From an uncultured Acidobacteriia bacterium (GTDB lineage Bacteria; Acidobacteriota; Terriglobia; Bryobacterales; Bryobacteraceae), in assembly GCA_903851195.1 (NCBI GenBank), contig CAINNJ010000037.1:1-33259 (forward strand): a DNA stretch of 33,259 nt, read 5' to 3'. The position numbers and the translations under genes are program-made. A model generated the notes under the pieces. The model had not been told where the DNA came from. It did no database searches and saw only the letters and a list, made by a program, of their open reading frames with translations. This document shows positions 24,620-33,110 of the stretch, piece after piece. Every line of letters starts with the position of its first letter. Within the stretch, counting starts at the first letter, position 1.

Positions 24620-27600
24620 TTAAAAAATCAGTTTCAACGCCAACTGCGTCAGGCGCGCCTGGCCCGCCGAGAGAATGCGCCCGAAGTTCGGGGACGCTAA
24701 ATCGGAGATCGGCAGCCCGAAGTTCGGGTGATTGGCCACGTTAAAAGCTTCGGCGCGGAATTGCAACCGTACATTCTCCTTGAGAACAAAATTCTTCATC
24801 AGCGAAAGATCGACATTTATGAAACCCGGTCCGGTGGCAATATTTCGGCCGGCATTACCGAACTTGCCGGCTTCCGTCGCAGCCGAAAGGCGCCGGAATC
24901 CGGAGCGATTCAACCAGGCCTCAACCGTTCGTGGACCGGCATTCGGATCGCCGATGAGATCCGGCCTGCTGGCGGCATAGCCGGTGATGGGCGGGCTACT
25001 CGCCTGCAGTGCTACGTTGGCCGTATCGTACACGGTGAACGGTGTTCCCGTATTCGCTGTAATAATGCCATTGACTTGCCAGCCTCGCAGCAGTGTCGCC
25101 GTAAGGTCGCTCGACTTCCGAGCGAAGGGTAGTTGCCAGAGTCCGCTCCCGACAAACCGGTGGCGGGCGTCAAAGAGCGAAAGGCCGCGTTCGGCCCGCA
25201 GGTCGAATGGATTCTGGGCGAGGTCGTTTTCGCCGGCCAGCGCCTGCGCCGATGTCAGGTTCAGGTTCATGCCGGATAGGTAGTCGATGGATTTCGAATA
25301 CCAGTAGGAAACATTGAAGGTAAAGCCGGCCGCGTACCGGCGCGCCAAGCTGATCTGGGCGGAATTATAGCTGGAGTTTGAACCGTAGACGAGCGTTGCC
25401 GCTGTGGCGAGGCGGCAGGGCGTGCCGTCCGCGGGACAGTCGGCGTAGATTCGTCGGCGATCCGCATTCCCCGACGTAGCTCCGGGGCCGTAGACCGCGG
25501 GATTCTTCTCGACGGTCCGGGGCAATTTTGTCCCCTTGGTCCCGACGTATCTTGCTTCGAGTACATAGCTCTTGAGCAAGGACCGCTGGATGGAGAAATT
25601 CCAATCCTGGGCGTAAGCCGGCCGGGCACTGGGGTCCATCGCAAGCATCGTAGACGGGCGTGCAAACGAATTCGCGACCTGCGCCGGCGAACCGGCGTAA
25701 GGATTTGCGAAGTTGATGTTTCCGGCGAACTGGTTGAACCGGACCCAAGGGGTCGCACTCACCGCGAAGGAGGCACCGATATTTGCTCCATTGGAAAACG
25801 GATCGTAGAACATTCCGTAACCCGCCCGAATCGACCATTGGCCGGCGCCGCTGGGGTCGAATGCAAACCCGACTCTCGGCATGAAAGCTTTGTAGTAGTT
25901 CTGAGCGATTCCGGAGCCTACGCCTGGATCGCCAGGAAAGACGACTCCTACCGGGGCCTCGGGTCTGATCTTTGATTGCACACCGGGTAGAAATCCATTC
26001 AGCCGGTCGCGGATCTCCGACATGGGGTTAACCGCCTCCCAGCGGACGCCATAGTTGACGGTTAACCGCTTTCCTGCCCGCCATTCGTCCTGGGCATAGA
26101 TCGTTGTTCCCCAATTTCTCAGCCCTCGGTAGAAGTCGCCCAACCCCTGAAAAAAGATCTGCGGCGAGCCAATCAGCAGGTTGGCAAACGCATCGTTGAT
26201 GGGTCCACCCGGAGTGAAGATCAGGAGTCCATTTGGGACCGTAGCTTGAAATACGTTGATCTGATTGCGCCGGAAACTGACTCCAAACTTGAGCGAATGC
26301 GCGCCACGCAACCACGACAAGGAATCCGCCGCTTCATAGGTGTTCTGAGTGGAAAGGCGAGGTCCGCTCTGCGCGCCACCGATTGGCGAGTATCCGCTGA
26401 CATTGAAAAAGGGTGGGCCTTGGCCCAGCGCCGAGGCGGAATCGAAAGCAAAGCCGAGATCCCGGGGCGACGTCTGATTCAGCCGCTGATCGAATTGGAA
26501 TTCATAACGGAAGAACGACACCCGCAGCGAATTGGTCATCGCCGGCGACAGGATGCGAGTATTGGAAAGCATTGCCGAATTTCCGGTGAGATCGTCTCTA
26601 GTGGGAAAGCCGGGAACGGGAGCGCCGCGCACGGAAATGGGGTTGATGTTGTCTCCCTTCGAAAACGAATAGCGGACAAAGTAGAGATCCGCGGGCGTCC
26701 GGTTAAAATCCACGCGTCCGCCGGCCTGATTGCTCTCATTGGCGGTGACGACCGTCTCCGCGTGCACCGATGGTGAAACATTTCCGTCGGGATAGAACTG
26801 AATGATTCTCTGTCCAAGAGAGCTGACCATGCTCGAAGGAACCTTGTTGTCGGGAAACGGTGCGCCGCCCGCAGCGTTATTTCTAAGCACGAGGGGCACG
26901 GCGGAGTAATCGCCAGTCTTCTGCGCCGCGGTGGGCACCGCGGCGGACTGCGTGAAGCCCTGACGGTTACGGAAGCCCTCGTAGTAGCCAAAAAAGAACA
27001 ACCGGTCTTTGACAATGGCGCCGCCAGCATTTCCACCGAACTGGTTCTGCTTCAGAGGCTCAACGCTCCTCGAAAAGAAGTTCCGCGTATCCAGATGATC
27101 ATTTCGGAGAAATTCATAGAGAGTGCCGTTGAAGCGGTTGCCGCCGCCTTTGGTTACGACACTGGTGGTTGAACCGCTATACCCTCCGAACTCGGGCGGT
27201 GCTGTATGTGTCAGGATTCGGAACTCTACGATGGAATCTACCGGTATCTTCAGGGCGAATCCGCCATCCACGCGGTTGTTGTTTTCCGTTCCATCTAACA
27301 GGTAGTTGTTGGATTCAGGACGTTGACCGTTAACCGAGTAGGCCTGGCCTTCGCGCAGTGTCCCGCCGATCTTCACTACGCCCGCGGTTACCGGCGCCAC
27401 TCCGGTTTGCAGCAGGCCAAGCTGGCTGAAATTGCGCCCGTTTAATGGCAGGTCCAATACTTCGCGCCCGCTAATGGTGTTGCCGAGAGTATTCGTCGCG
27501 GTGTCTACTTGCTGAGCATCTCCGATCACTATAACCGACTCACTACCTGTCGCCAGTTGCAGTCGCACATCAGTACGTGCCGTCTGACTTGCCAGGATGT

Positions 27601-27874
27601 TGATCGGTTCCTGAACGAATTTCGAGAAACTTGGGGCTTCCACGGTCAGGGAATATTGGCCCGCCGGCAACGACGCAAGCTTGTAGAACCCCGTAGGCCC
27701 GGTGATTTGGGTGTGCTTGAGGTCTGTCTGGAAATTCTTGACGGACACCATCGCCCCTGTGATGGCTCCACCGGATGCGTCTGTAATTTGTCCCTCCAGG
27801 GAGCCCGTAGGGTCCTGTGACCATGAGAACGATGCCAAGAAAATGGCAAGAACGATAGCACGGCGGCTGTTCAT
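24620..27874 (-). CDS. Oar-like TonB-dependent receptor with carboxypeptidase-regulatory-like domain (TonB receptor 2)
   Basis: A 1,084-residue homologue of TonB receptor 1 with the same order of parts. A signal peptide (MNSRRAIVLAIFLASFSWSQ) is followed by a regulatory-like beta-sandwich (LEGQITDASGGAITGAMV, then GQYSLTV). Next come the plug (LPLNGRNFSQLGLLQTGV, NGQRPESNNYLLDGT) and the barrel ending LALKLIF. The frame is open to 27949, but that would translate the shared box and spoil the signal peptide, so I start at the ATG at 27874. The ligand is unknown. It is divergent from CMD4; the two starts are 402 nt apart with a box for each direction. It lacks a CMD gene directly behind it on its own strand; CMD3 converges on its 3' end. 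Confidence 0.93.
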   Translation of the reverse strand: MNSRRAIVLAIFLASFSWSQDPTGSLEGQITDASGGAITGAMVSVKNFQTDLKHTQITGPTGFYKLASLPAGQYSLTVEAPSFSKFVQEPINILASQTARTDVRLQLATGSESVIVIGDAQQVDTATNTLGNTISGREVLDLPLNGRNFSQLGLLQTGVAPVTAGVVKIGGTLREGQAYSVNGQRPESNNYLLDGTENNNRVDGGFALKIPVDSIVEFRILTHTAPPEFGGYSGSTTSVVTKGGGNRFNGTLYEFLRNDHLDTRNFFSRSVEPLKQNQFGGNAGGAIVKDRLFFFGYYEGFRNRQGFTQSAAVPTAAQKTGDYSAVPLVLRNNAAGGAPFPDNKVPSSMVSSLGQRIIQFYPDGNVSPSVHAETVVTANESNQAGGRVDFNRTPADLYFVRYSFSKGDNINPISVRGAPVPGFPTRDDLTGNSAMLSNTRILSPAMTNSLRVSFFRYEFQFDQRLNQTSPRDLGFAFDSASALGQGPPFFNVSGYSPIGGAQSGPRLSTQNTYEAADSLSWLRGAHSLKFGVSFRRNQINVFQATVPNGLLIFTPGGPINDAFANLLIGSPQIFFQGLGDFYRGLRNWGTTIYAQDEWRAGKRLTVNYGVRWEAVNPMSEIRDRLNGFLPGVQSKIRPEAPVGVVFPGDPGVGSGIAQNYYKAFMPRVGFAFDPSGAGQWSIRAGYGMFYDPFSNGANIGASFAVSATPWVRFNQFAGNINFANPYAGSPAQVANSFARPSTMLAMDPSARPAYAQDWNFSIQRSLLKSYVLEARYVGTKGTKLPRTVEKNPAVYGPGATSGNADRRRIYADCPADGTPCRLATAATLVYGSNSSYNSAQISLARRYAAGFTFNVSYWYSKSIDYLSGMNLNLTSAQALAGENDLAQNPFDLRAERGLSLFDARHRFVGSGLWQLPFARKSSDLTATLLRGWQVNGIITANTGTPFTVYDTANVALQASSPPITGYAASRPDLIGDPNAGPRTVEAWLNRSGFRRLSAATEAGKFGNAGRNIATGPGFINVDLSLMKNFVLKENVRLQFRAEAFNVANHPNFGLPISDLASPNFGRILSAGQARLTQLALKLIF

Positions 27875-27918
27875 AGTGGAGAGTGTGTTAAAACAAGCTA
27901 TCAGTGTCGCTGTTCCTC

Positions 27919-27939
27919 GGCAATAGTCGAAAGCTATTA
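27919..27939 (-). promoter_or_regulatory. Shared TART-N9-YTATTG box upstream of TonB receptor 2
   Basis: On the minus strand this reads TAATAGCTTTCGACTATTG plus CC. It ends 44 nt before the ATG at 27874. This copy has the best dyad symmetry: AATAG and CTATT around the 7-nt spacer CTTTCGA, taken with the flanking bases. It differs at two positions from the copy before TonB receptor 1. Confidence 0.65.
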
Positions 27940-28211
27940 GTCGTCTCATGCCGGTCGCTTTCTAAGGTGAAGTCCGACATTGGCCCGCCCTCGATTCGAG
28001 AGCGGTGCGAAACACGGCATCGTCGCGTGGCCATCGTTCGGATCAGCGGACGGGGTTCAGGATTGGTGCATTGGCTCATCTAAGCGCTTTTGCGCGAATG
28101 ACGCGTGCGCGAGTGCATTCTGCCGCTTTAAGCCGCTTGAGGAATGCGGCCAAATCGGTGAGGCCCGTCGTTCGGCTGTATCGAGCGGCGACTGCACCCT
28201 CGGTAGAGCTC

Positions 28212-28232
28212 TAATTACTTTCGGTTATTGCT
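28212..28232 (+). promoter_or_regulatory. Shared TART-N9-YTATTG box upstream of CMD4
   Basis: TAAT, nine bases with CTTTCG in the middle, then TTATTG. It ends 44 nt before the CMD4 ATG. It faces away from the copy that serves TonB receptor 2; the two lie about 270 nt apart in the divergent region 27875-28276, which otherwise shows no gene. Confidence 0.6.
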
Positions 28233-28276
28233 TGCTTTCGTCGCATGACCGAGGCTACAGGATGGAGGATCCACGC

Positions 28277-28837
28277 ATGCCGCACATTTCGCTACCTGAA
28301 GGTCTGCCGGGAATTCTCGGGCCCATGGCTTTTCGTCCCGAGACGGCAAAGCCGTTGAATGAACTGGCCGACGTTCTGCTCCGTGGACCGGGCACGCTGA
28401 CGTCGGGTGAGCGCGAACTGATCGCCACGTACGTCTCATCACAGAACGACTGCTTTTTCTGCCAGACGATTCACGGCGCCGTCGCTGCTCATCACCTTGG
28501 CGGGAACGAACAACTCGTCGTCGACGTGAAGCTGAACCCCTTCGAAGCAAACGTGTCCGACAAGCTGAAAGCCTTGCTCGCAATTGCAGGCAAAGTGCAG
28601 GGCGGCGGGAAGAACGTCACGACCGCAGAGATCGAGCGGGCTCGCGAACACGGCGCCACCGACCTCGAACTTCACGACACCGTGCTGATTGCCGCTGCTT
28701 TTTGCATGTACAACCGGTACGTGGATGGCCTCGCGACATGGGCTCCGACAGACTTTCAGGCCTATCGCGAGTCGGGCGCTCGACTGGCCGAGGAAGGCTA
28801 CCAGGCAACGACGGTCGGACTGGCCGGCGCTCGATAG
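28277..28837 (+). CDS. AhpD-like / CMD-family protein (CMD4)
   Basis: A 186-residue paralogue of CMD1 and CMD2. I start at the ATG at 28277, which has GGAGGA 8 nt upstream and begins MPHISLPEGLPGILG. The frame is open further upstream, but that part holds the shared box and looks non-coding. The AhpD-type pattern is intact (ERELIATYVSSQNDC, then FFCQTIH). There is one extra residue near VKLNPFEANVSDKL compared with the other copies. EIERAREHGATDLELHD and NRYVDGLATWAP follow. CMD5 starts 11 nt after the stop, so the two were a tandem pair. It is probably a thiol-dependent peroxidase-type enzyme; the substrate is unknown. Confidence 0.92.
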   Translation: MPHISLPEGLPGILGPMAFRPETAKPLNELADVLLRGPGTLTSGERELIATYVSSQNDCFFCQTIHGAVAAHHLGGNEQLVVDVKLNPFEANVSDKLKALLAIAGKVQGGGKNVTTAEIERAREHGATDLELHDTVLIAAAFCMYNRYVDGLATWAPTDFQAYRESGARLAEEGYQATTVGLAGAR

Positions 28838-28848
28838 GATTTCCCAAC

Positions 28849-29427
28849 ATGGCACACATCAAACTTCCAGAAGAATTGCCCGGAATTCGCGGACTCTTCG
28901 CGTTTCGTCCCGAAGTGGCGAAGCCCATGTCCGAACTGGCGGAAATATTGCTACACACCCAGGGATCGCTCTCGATGGGTGAGCGGGAACTGATCGCGAC
29001 GTACGTTTCGGCGCGGAACGATTGCCACTACTGCCAGACGTCGCACGGCGCAATCGCCGCTCACCATCTCGGCGGGGAGGAGCAACTGGTGCTTGAGGTG
29101 AAACGCGATTTCGAGAAAGCCGAGATATCGGACAAACTCAAAGCGCTGATCAACATCGCAGGCTAGGTCCAGCAGAGCGGCAAACTGGTCGGCAGAAGGA
29201 CGTCGAGCGGGCTCGCAATCTCGGCGCTACCGAGTTCGAGATCCACGACACGGTGCTCATCGCAGCGGCTTTCTGCATGTACAACCGATATGTCGACGGT
29301 CTCGCGACGTGGGCACCGGAGGACCTGGAATCATATCGCCAGCGAGCGGCGACCGTCGCTGAGAAAGGCTATCTGGGCATCCCGGCGGCGGTTGCGGCGC
29401 AGGCGGCTAGCACGAGGAGCGAGTAGC
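28849..29427 (+). pseudogene. AhpD-like / CMD-family gene broken by a nonsense codon and a frameshift (CMD5)
   Basis: The first 105 codons are a normal CMD copy (MAHIKLPEELPGIRGLFAF; ERELIATYVSARNDC, then HYCQTSH). A TAG at 29164-29166 stands where the paralogues have a lysine (IAGKVQ). Some 25 nt on, near 29190-29205, the frame shifts. After that the family sequence returns in another frame (DVERARNLGATEFEIHD, then NRYVDGLATWAP) and ends at a TAG at 29425-29427. Two separate lesions make a true pseudogene more likely than a single error. It follows CMD4 by 11 nt. Confidence 0.85.
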
Positions 29428-29796
29428 GGCGTTGGCAATTCTCGCCGGAAAACTTGAGACCGAAAAATACGCCGACCCGCCGTCATTCGCGTGGAATTAT
29501 TTTTTTGGCCAGTTTTGGGCGCGGCGTCGTAAACTGGCCGGAGGTGAGTCACATGGTCTGCAGAGCAATCATTCAAAGCATTGCCACTGGCGCGGGTCGC
29601 GGTGGAGCCAAGATCTGTTGCCGGCAGGATAACGACTACGTACCGTTAACCCGGGTTCACATACGTAAACGTGCGCAACTGGCCTTCACACGATGCTGCG
29701 CGATTAAAGAAGGGGAATGACGGATTGAATTCGTCGTGTGGGCACCTGACGGTCGTAGTTGCGTGCAACGCAGTCCAGCGAAGCTAGAGGAGGGCT
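29428..29796. other. Intergenic region with a perfect inverted repeat
   Basis: GGCCAGTTT (29507-29515) and AAACTGGCC (29531-29539) form a perfect 9-bp stem with a 15-nt loop. A run of seven T's lies before it on the plus strand rather than after it, so it does not look like a standard terminator for either side. No protein gene is supported. The ribosome-binding site of the next gene (GAGGAGGGCT) lies at the right end. Confidence 0.5.
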
Positions 29797-30837
29797 ATGT
29801 CGGATCAACCTGTTATGGCGCGGGGCGAACGGCGGGGCTATATTCCCAAACCGGAAATTGTTTCACTGCTGAAGGTGTCGGGCAATCCGATCAACGGACT
29901 GGGCGAAACGGAGATCCGCAGGCCCTCTCCACATTTCTGGCATCCCCCCGAACTGCACCCGTGGGGCGAGTTGCAGATTGTCGCGCGGACGAATTCACGT
30001 AAGTGTCCCGGCTCGACGGAGGCCTTCGCCGCGGCCTATCAGCGTGCGGAACTCATTCCGGTCGCATCGCGCCGGAATAACGCAGCTGCCGGCGAACTGT
30101 CCGCTGAAGCAATGAAGTTCGCGCTAGAGCATGAAGCCGATGACGTCGGCATCGCTGCCATGGACCCACTCTATGTATTCGAGGGTTACCGGATTGATGA
30201 ACCGTGGGTGATCGTGCTGGCGGTGGCGCATAATTACGAACGCCTCAAACAGGTCCCTTCGGACGAGACCAACGGCGTCGGTGTTTGCGACGTGGGGGAT
30301 CAGTACGCGCGCGGCACGAGATCCTCATATGCGCTTGCCAACTGGATTCGCGCGCAAGGCTATAACGCCCATCCGTATCCCGGCCCATCAGCAGACGCGC
30401 TACTACTCATCCCACCAGCGATCGCCTCCGGCCTGGGCGAACTCGGAAAACACGGGTCCATAATCAGCCGTCATTTCGGATCAGGCGTGCGACTCGCCGC
30501 CGTCACAACCGACATGCCGCTCACGGCCACCGGACCCGACCGCTTCGGTGCCGACGATTTCTGCAAGACCTGCCAGATCTGTACGCGGGAGTGTCCTCCT
30601 GGCGCCATTGTCGAACAAAAGCAGATGGTGCGCGGGGTCCAGCGCTGGTACGTAGATTTCGACAAGTGCATCCCGTACTTCGCGGAAGCTGCGTCCTGCG
30701 GAATCTGCATCGCCGTGTGCCCGTGGACCCGGCCACAGGTGCGCCCGAAGCTGCTCGCCACAATGGCGCGCCGCCTCAGTCAGACAACGGAGCATCAGCG
30801 GTGTTCGGAACCGTCTACGCCCCCTCTCGAATCGTAG
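29797..30837 (+). CDS. Reductive-dehalogenase-like (RdhA/QueG-related) iron-sulfur protein
   Basis: A 346-residue protein related to the cobalamin-dependent RdhA/QueG group. The central segment (IASGLGELGKHGSIISRHFG, then GVRLAAVTTDMPL) matches the conserved cobalamin-side region of these enzymes. Two [4Fe-4S] motifs follow: C-x2-C-x2-C-x3-CP in FCKTCQICTRECPPGAI, and C-x10-C-x2-C-x3-CP ending CGICIAVCPW. The second motif has the RdhA-like form (W.VDFDKC, then SCGICIAVCPW) rather than that of QueG. There is no twin-arginine signal, and no RdhB anchor gene beside it, so it is probably cytoplasmic. The start ATG has AGGAGG just upstream. It stands alone between the broken CMD5 and the IS. Dehalogenation is not shown; such soluble homologues may reduce other substrates. 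Confidence 0.82.
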   Translation: MSDQPVMARGERRGYIPKPEIVSLLKVSGNPINGLGETEIRRPSPHFWHPPELHPWGELQIVARTNSRKCPGSTEAFAAAYQRAELIPVASRRNNAAAGELSAEAMKFALEHEADDVGIAAMDPLYVFEGYRIDEPWVIVLAVAHNYERLKQVPSDETNGVGVCDVGDQYARGTRSSYALANWIRAQGYNAHPYPGPSADALLLIPPAIASGLGELGKHGSIISRHFGSGVRLAAVTTDMPLTATGPDRFGADDFCKTCQICTRECPPGAIVEQKQMVRGVQRWYVDFDKCIPYFAEAASCGICIAVCPWTRPQVRPKLLATMARRLSQTTEHQRCSEPSTPPLES

Positions 30838-31250
30838 CGCAAGGAGACGGCCACGCCTGAATCCGTGGACGCGATCGAGCGATCAAGGGCCGTAGAAACG
30901 GGCCGATGCGATCATGGCGATAACGCCTGCGAGGTTTCTCCGGCAAGATACTGTCCCGCCGGAAACCACCTACACGGCTCTACTGCTTGCGGGGAAATCG
31001 TCTCAATCGTGTCGCCCTCTCCACTTACCTGCGATCGCGCGTCGCGCTCCCTCGCCGCGGCGCCGGATCTTGCCGCAGACGCGAACACTGCTCGCGGCTT
31101 ACACCAAGCGGCCACTAGCTAATAGCTAGACGACGAATCTCCTCCGCCGTGAGCGGTAGGTTTCCGGGAAAGTCACGGTGCGAACGTCCCGCGCGACAGC
31201 GGGGCTCGCACTGCGGCAGTTTCAGAAGCTGCTCCGCCCGTGCTCCATCG
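30838..31250. other. Intergenic region left of the insertion sequence
   Basis: No supported gene on either strand. The short open frames seen here lack ribosome-binding sites and family resemblance. The right end runs into the target duplication of the IS (31251-31259). Confidence 0.45.
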
Positions 31251-31377
31251 AAATCATAAGGGTGCGGCTACTTTAGAACGACGGCCAAGTAGGCATAAAT
31301 TCAAGAGGTTGGGCGCATTTGGCCGGTCTTCGGCAAGCGCTTAAACCGGGGATATCGGAATAACCCCTGTTTTTGGA

Positions 31378-31773
31378 TCAATCCTGGCGCATGGATTCTG
31401 CGAGTTTGGCTTGGTGACGGAGGATGGTTTTCGAGAGTTTGTCGAGACGGTTGAGCAGGGTTTTCAACTTGCGGTATTGCTGCGCCGCGGCTCTATACAG
31501 CGGTGCCGCTTCCGGTGAAAGTTTAACGTTGACCGTTTTACCGTTGGTTTTGTAGGTAAGCTCGAAGTACGGCCCGTGGCGCTTGGTGGCATCGGAGGCA
31601 CAGGCACACTGGGCTTTGCCGCACTTCATCATCCGCTTCAGAACTGTACCTTTGCAGAAATAGTCGATCTGCTCCAGCCCTCGTCTGAGTTCCAGAAAGC
31701 GTTGCGTGTGGCGCTCCAGGGAGGCACGCGCAGCGGGGCGGACTTTGCTCTTCGAAACAGAAACGCGTGACAT
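31378..31773 (-). CDS. DUF6788-like small protein carried by the IS
   Basis: A 131-residue basic protein. It has a cysteine cluster (FCKGTVLKRMMKCGKAQCACA), then RHGPYFELTYKTNGKTVNVKL, a small beta part, and a C-terminal helix rich in Leu, Lys and Arg (LKTLLNRLDKLSKTILRHQAKL). This resembles the DUF6788 proteins that I recall as frequent neighbours of ISKra4-type transposases; the name is from memory. It lies wholly within the IS inverted repeats, divergent from the transposase with 28 nt between the starts. The cysteines may bind a metal. It could be a regulator or accessory factor of transposition; no function is established. Confidence 0.75.
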   Translation of the reverse strand: MSRVSVSKSKVRPAARASLERHTQRFLELRRGLEQIDYFCKGTVLKRMMKCGKAQCACASDATKRHGPYFELTYKTNGKTVNVKLSPEAAPLYRAAAQQYRKLKTLLNRLDKLSKTILRHQAKLAESMRQD

Positions 31774-31775
31774 TG

Positions 31776-31799
31776 TCTTACGGTGATATTACCGTAAGA
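31776..31799. promoter_or_regulatory. Palindromic operator-like site between DUF6788 and transposase
   Basis: TCTTACGGT (31776-31784) and ACCGTAAGA (31791-31799) form perfect 9-bp arms around the 6-nt spacer GATATT. The palindrome fills nearly the whole 28-nt gap between the two divergent start codons, so a bound protein would block both. This is a classic layout for autoregulation. Confidence 0.6.
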
Positions 31800-31801
31800 A
31801 C

Positions 31802-33102
31802 ATGGTAACTGCAACTTGTTTCCCTGCTGATACCAGATCGGCATTTGTTGAGTTCTCGCTACTGGAGTCCTGGCTGGCATCTGCCACTGCCCTCCAACTC
31901 CCTCTCCACCAGATCGAATCCCAACAGCAGGTAAAAGGCCGCGAGGTCCAACGACTACTCCTCCAAGCCCATTTGCAGCTTCGCGGCAACGGAGATATCG
32001 GGCCGGCCTTGCAACTGGAACAGACCGACGGAACGGCGCTCTACTCTCACCGCCGTCTAAGTACCCGATCCCTGACCACCGTCTTTGGAACCGTGGAACT
32101 CGTCCGCATGGGCTATTCCCGCCCCGGCGCGCCCGGCATCTTTCCCCTGGACCGGGCACTGACGCTGCCTGCCCGTTCGTTCTCCTACGAACTCCAGCGG
32201 CGCCTGGTCAAAGCCGCCGTGCAGAATCCTTTCCTCGATTCGGTCCAAACCATAGCCGACCTGACCGGCGTTTCCGTCTCCAAACGCAGCCTGGAGCAGA
32301 TCCTACCGGACGCGGCGCAAGACTTTGACGCTTTCTACCGGCAGCGTTCGCCCGTACGCCTTGGGTGCGTACTCCACAACAGGTCGTGGAAAGCTTGTTC
32401 CGCATCTCCCACCCGACTCCGAAGGATGCACCCATTCCGCCGCGTCCGGAGAACAAACGTGTATGGGCGAGTCTGCTCAAGGGCAAGAATGCTGTCATTC
32501 AGGAGGTGGCCGAAGAGATGGAACGTCGTGATCCATCCGCATTAAAAACCCGCGTCGCCCTGACCGATGGTGAGCGAGCGCTACAGATTCGAGTCGACCG
32601 CAAGCTGAGAGTCACCCTGATTTTGGACTTGATGCACGCTCTGGAGAAACTGTGGAAAGCCTATGTCTTCCATGCCGAGGGCAGCCTTCAGGCCGAACTC
32701 TGGGTCCTGGACCGCGCTCTACGAATCCTGCTCGGTGACGTCGGTCAGGTCGTCAAGGGGATTCGTCAAAGTATCACCAAACGCGGCCTGTCCGGGGCCG
32801 GGAGCAAAACACTGCGGGGAGTCGCCGACTACCTTTACCGAAACCGCACCCGCATGCGCTATGACGAATACCTCGCCAACGGCTGGCCGATCGCCAGTGG
32901 CCCGGTCGAAGGCGCGTGCAAAAACCTGATCAAAGACCGGATGGAGCGTTCCGGCATGCGCTGGACCGAGCAGATGGCTGAAGCCATCGTTCAGTTGAGA
33001 GCCATCTGCCTCTCCGGCGACTTTGATCACTACTGGCAATTCCACATCGCACAGGATCAGCGCCGTCTATACCCCGCCCCATGGAGCGTCGTTCCAAAGT
33101 AG
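31802..33102 (+). pseudogene. ISKra4-family transposase, internally deleted
   Basis: The N-terminal part (from ATG 31802) has ISKra4-type sequence: DGTALYSHRRLSTRSLTTVFG, VELVRMGYSRPG, then SKRSLEQILPDAAQDFDAFY up to about 32357. The C-terminal part, in another frame, resumes at about 32362 with WVRTPQQVVESLF and runs through RVALTDGERALQ, LILDLMHALEKLW and GPVEGACKNLIKDRMERSG to a stop at 33100-33102. The segment normally between these parts, with the first catalytic aspartate (VDCKGxP-type) and a conserved basic stretch, is missing; from memory of the family about 40-60 codons are gone. The deletion also shifts the frame. The product cannot be an active transposase. Confidence 0.88.
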
Positions 33103-33110
33103 CCACACCC

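Larger units (their letters stand above)
31260..33110 (+). mobile_element. ISKra4-family insertion sequence (degenerate), 1.85 kb
   Basis: The terminal inverted repeats of 24 bp are at 31260-31283 (GGGTGCGGCTACTTTAGAAC plus GACG) and 33087-33110; the second, reversed, differs at two positions only. The left end is preceded by AAATCATAA and the right end is followed by AAATCATAG, a target duplication of 9 bp with one mismatch, or 8 bp perfect if the left end is one base longer. Inside are a minus-strand DUF6788-like gene, a palindrome, and a plus-strand ISKra4-type transposase that has lost its middle. The nearly clean target duplication implies a fairly recent insertion. The element cannot move by its own transposase. 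Confidence 0.85.

Noticed and set aside
27980-28276. N-terminal extension of CMD4 upstream of 28277
   Set aside because: The extension covers the shared box and the divergent promoter region, resembles nothing in the paralogues, and the ATG at 28277 has its own ribosome-binding site.
29164-29166. TAG in CMD5 as a possible recoded (pyrrolysine-type) codon
   Set aside because: It stands at a non-catalytic lysine position, and a frameshift follows within about 25 nt. Decay explains both.
29507-29539. Inverted repeat as a terminator
   Set aside because: The T-run lies on the wrong side of the stem for the plus strand, and the minus strand would have A's after it.
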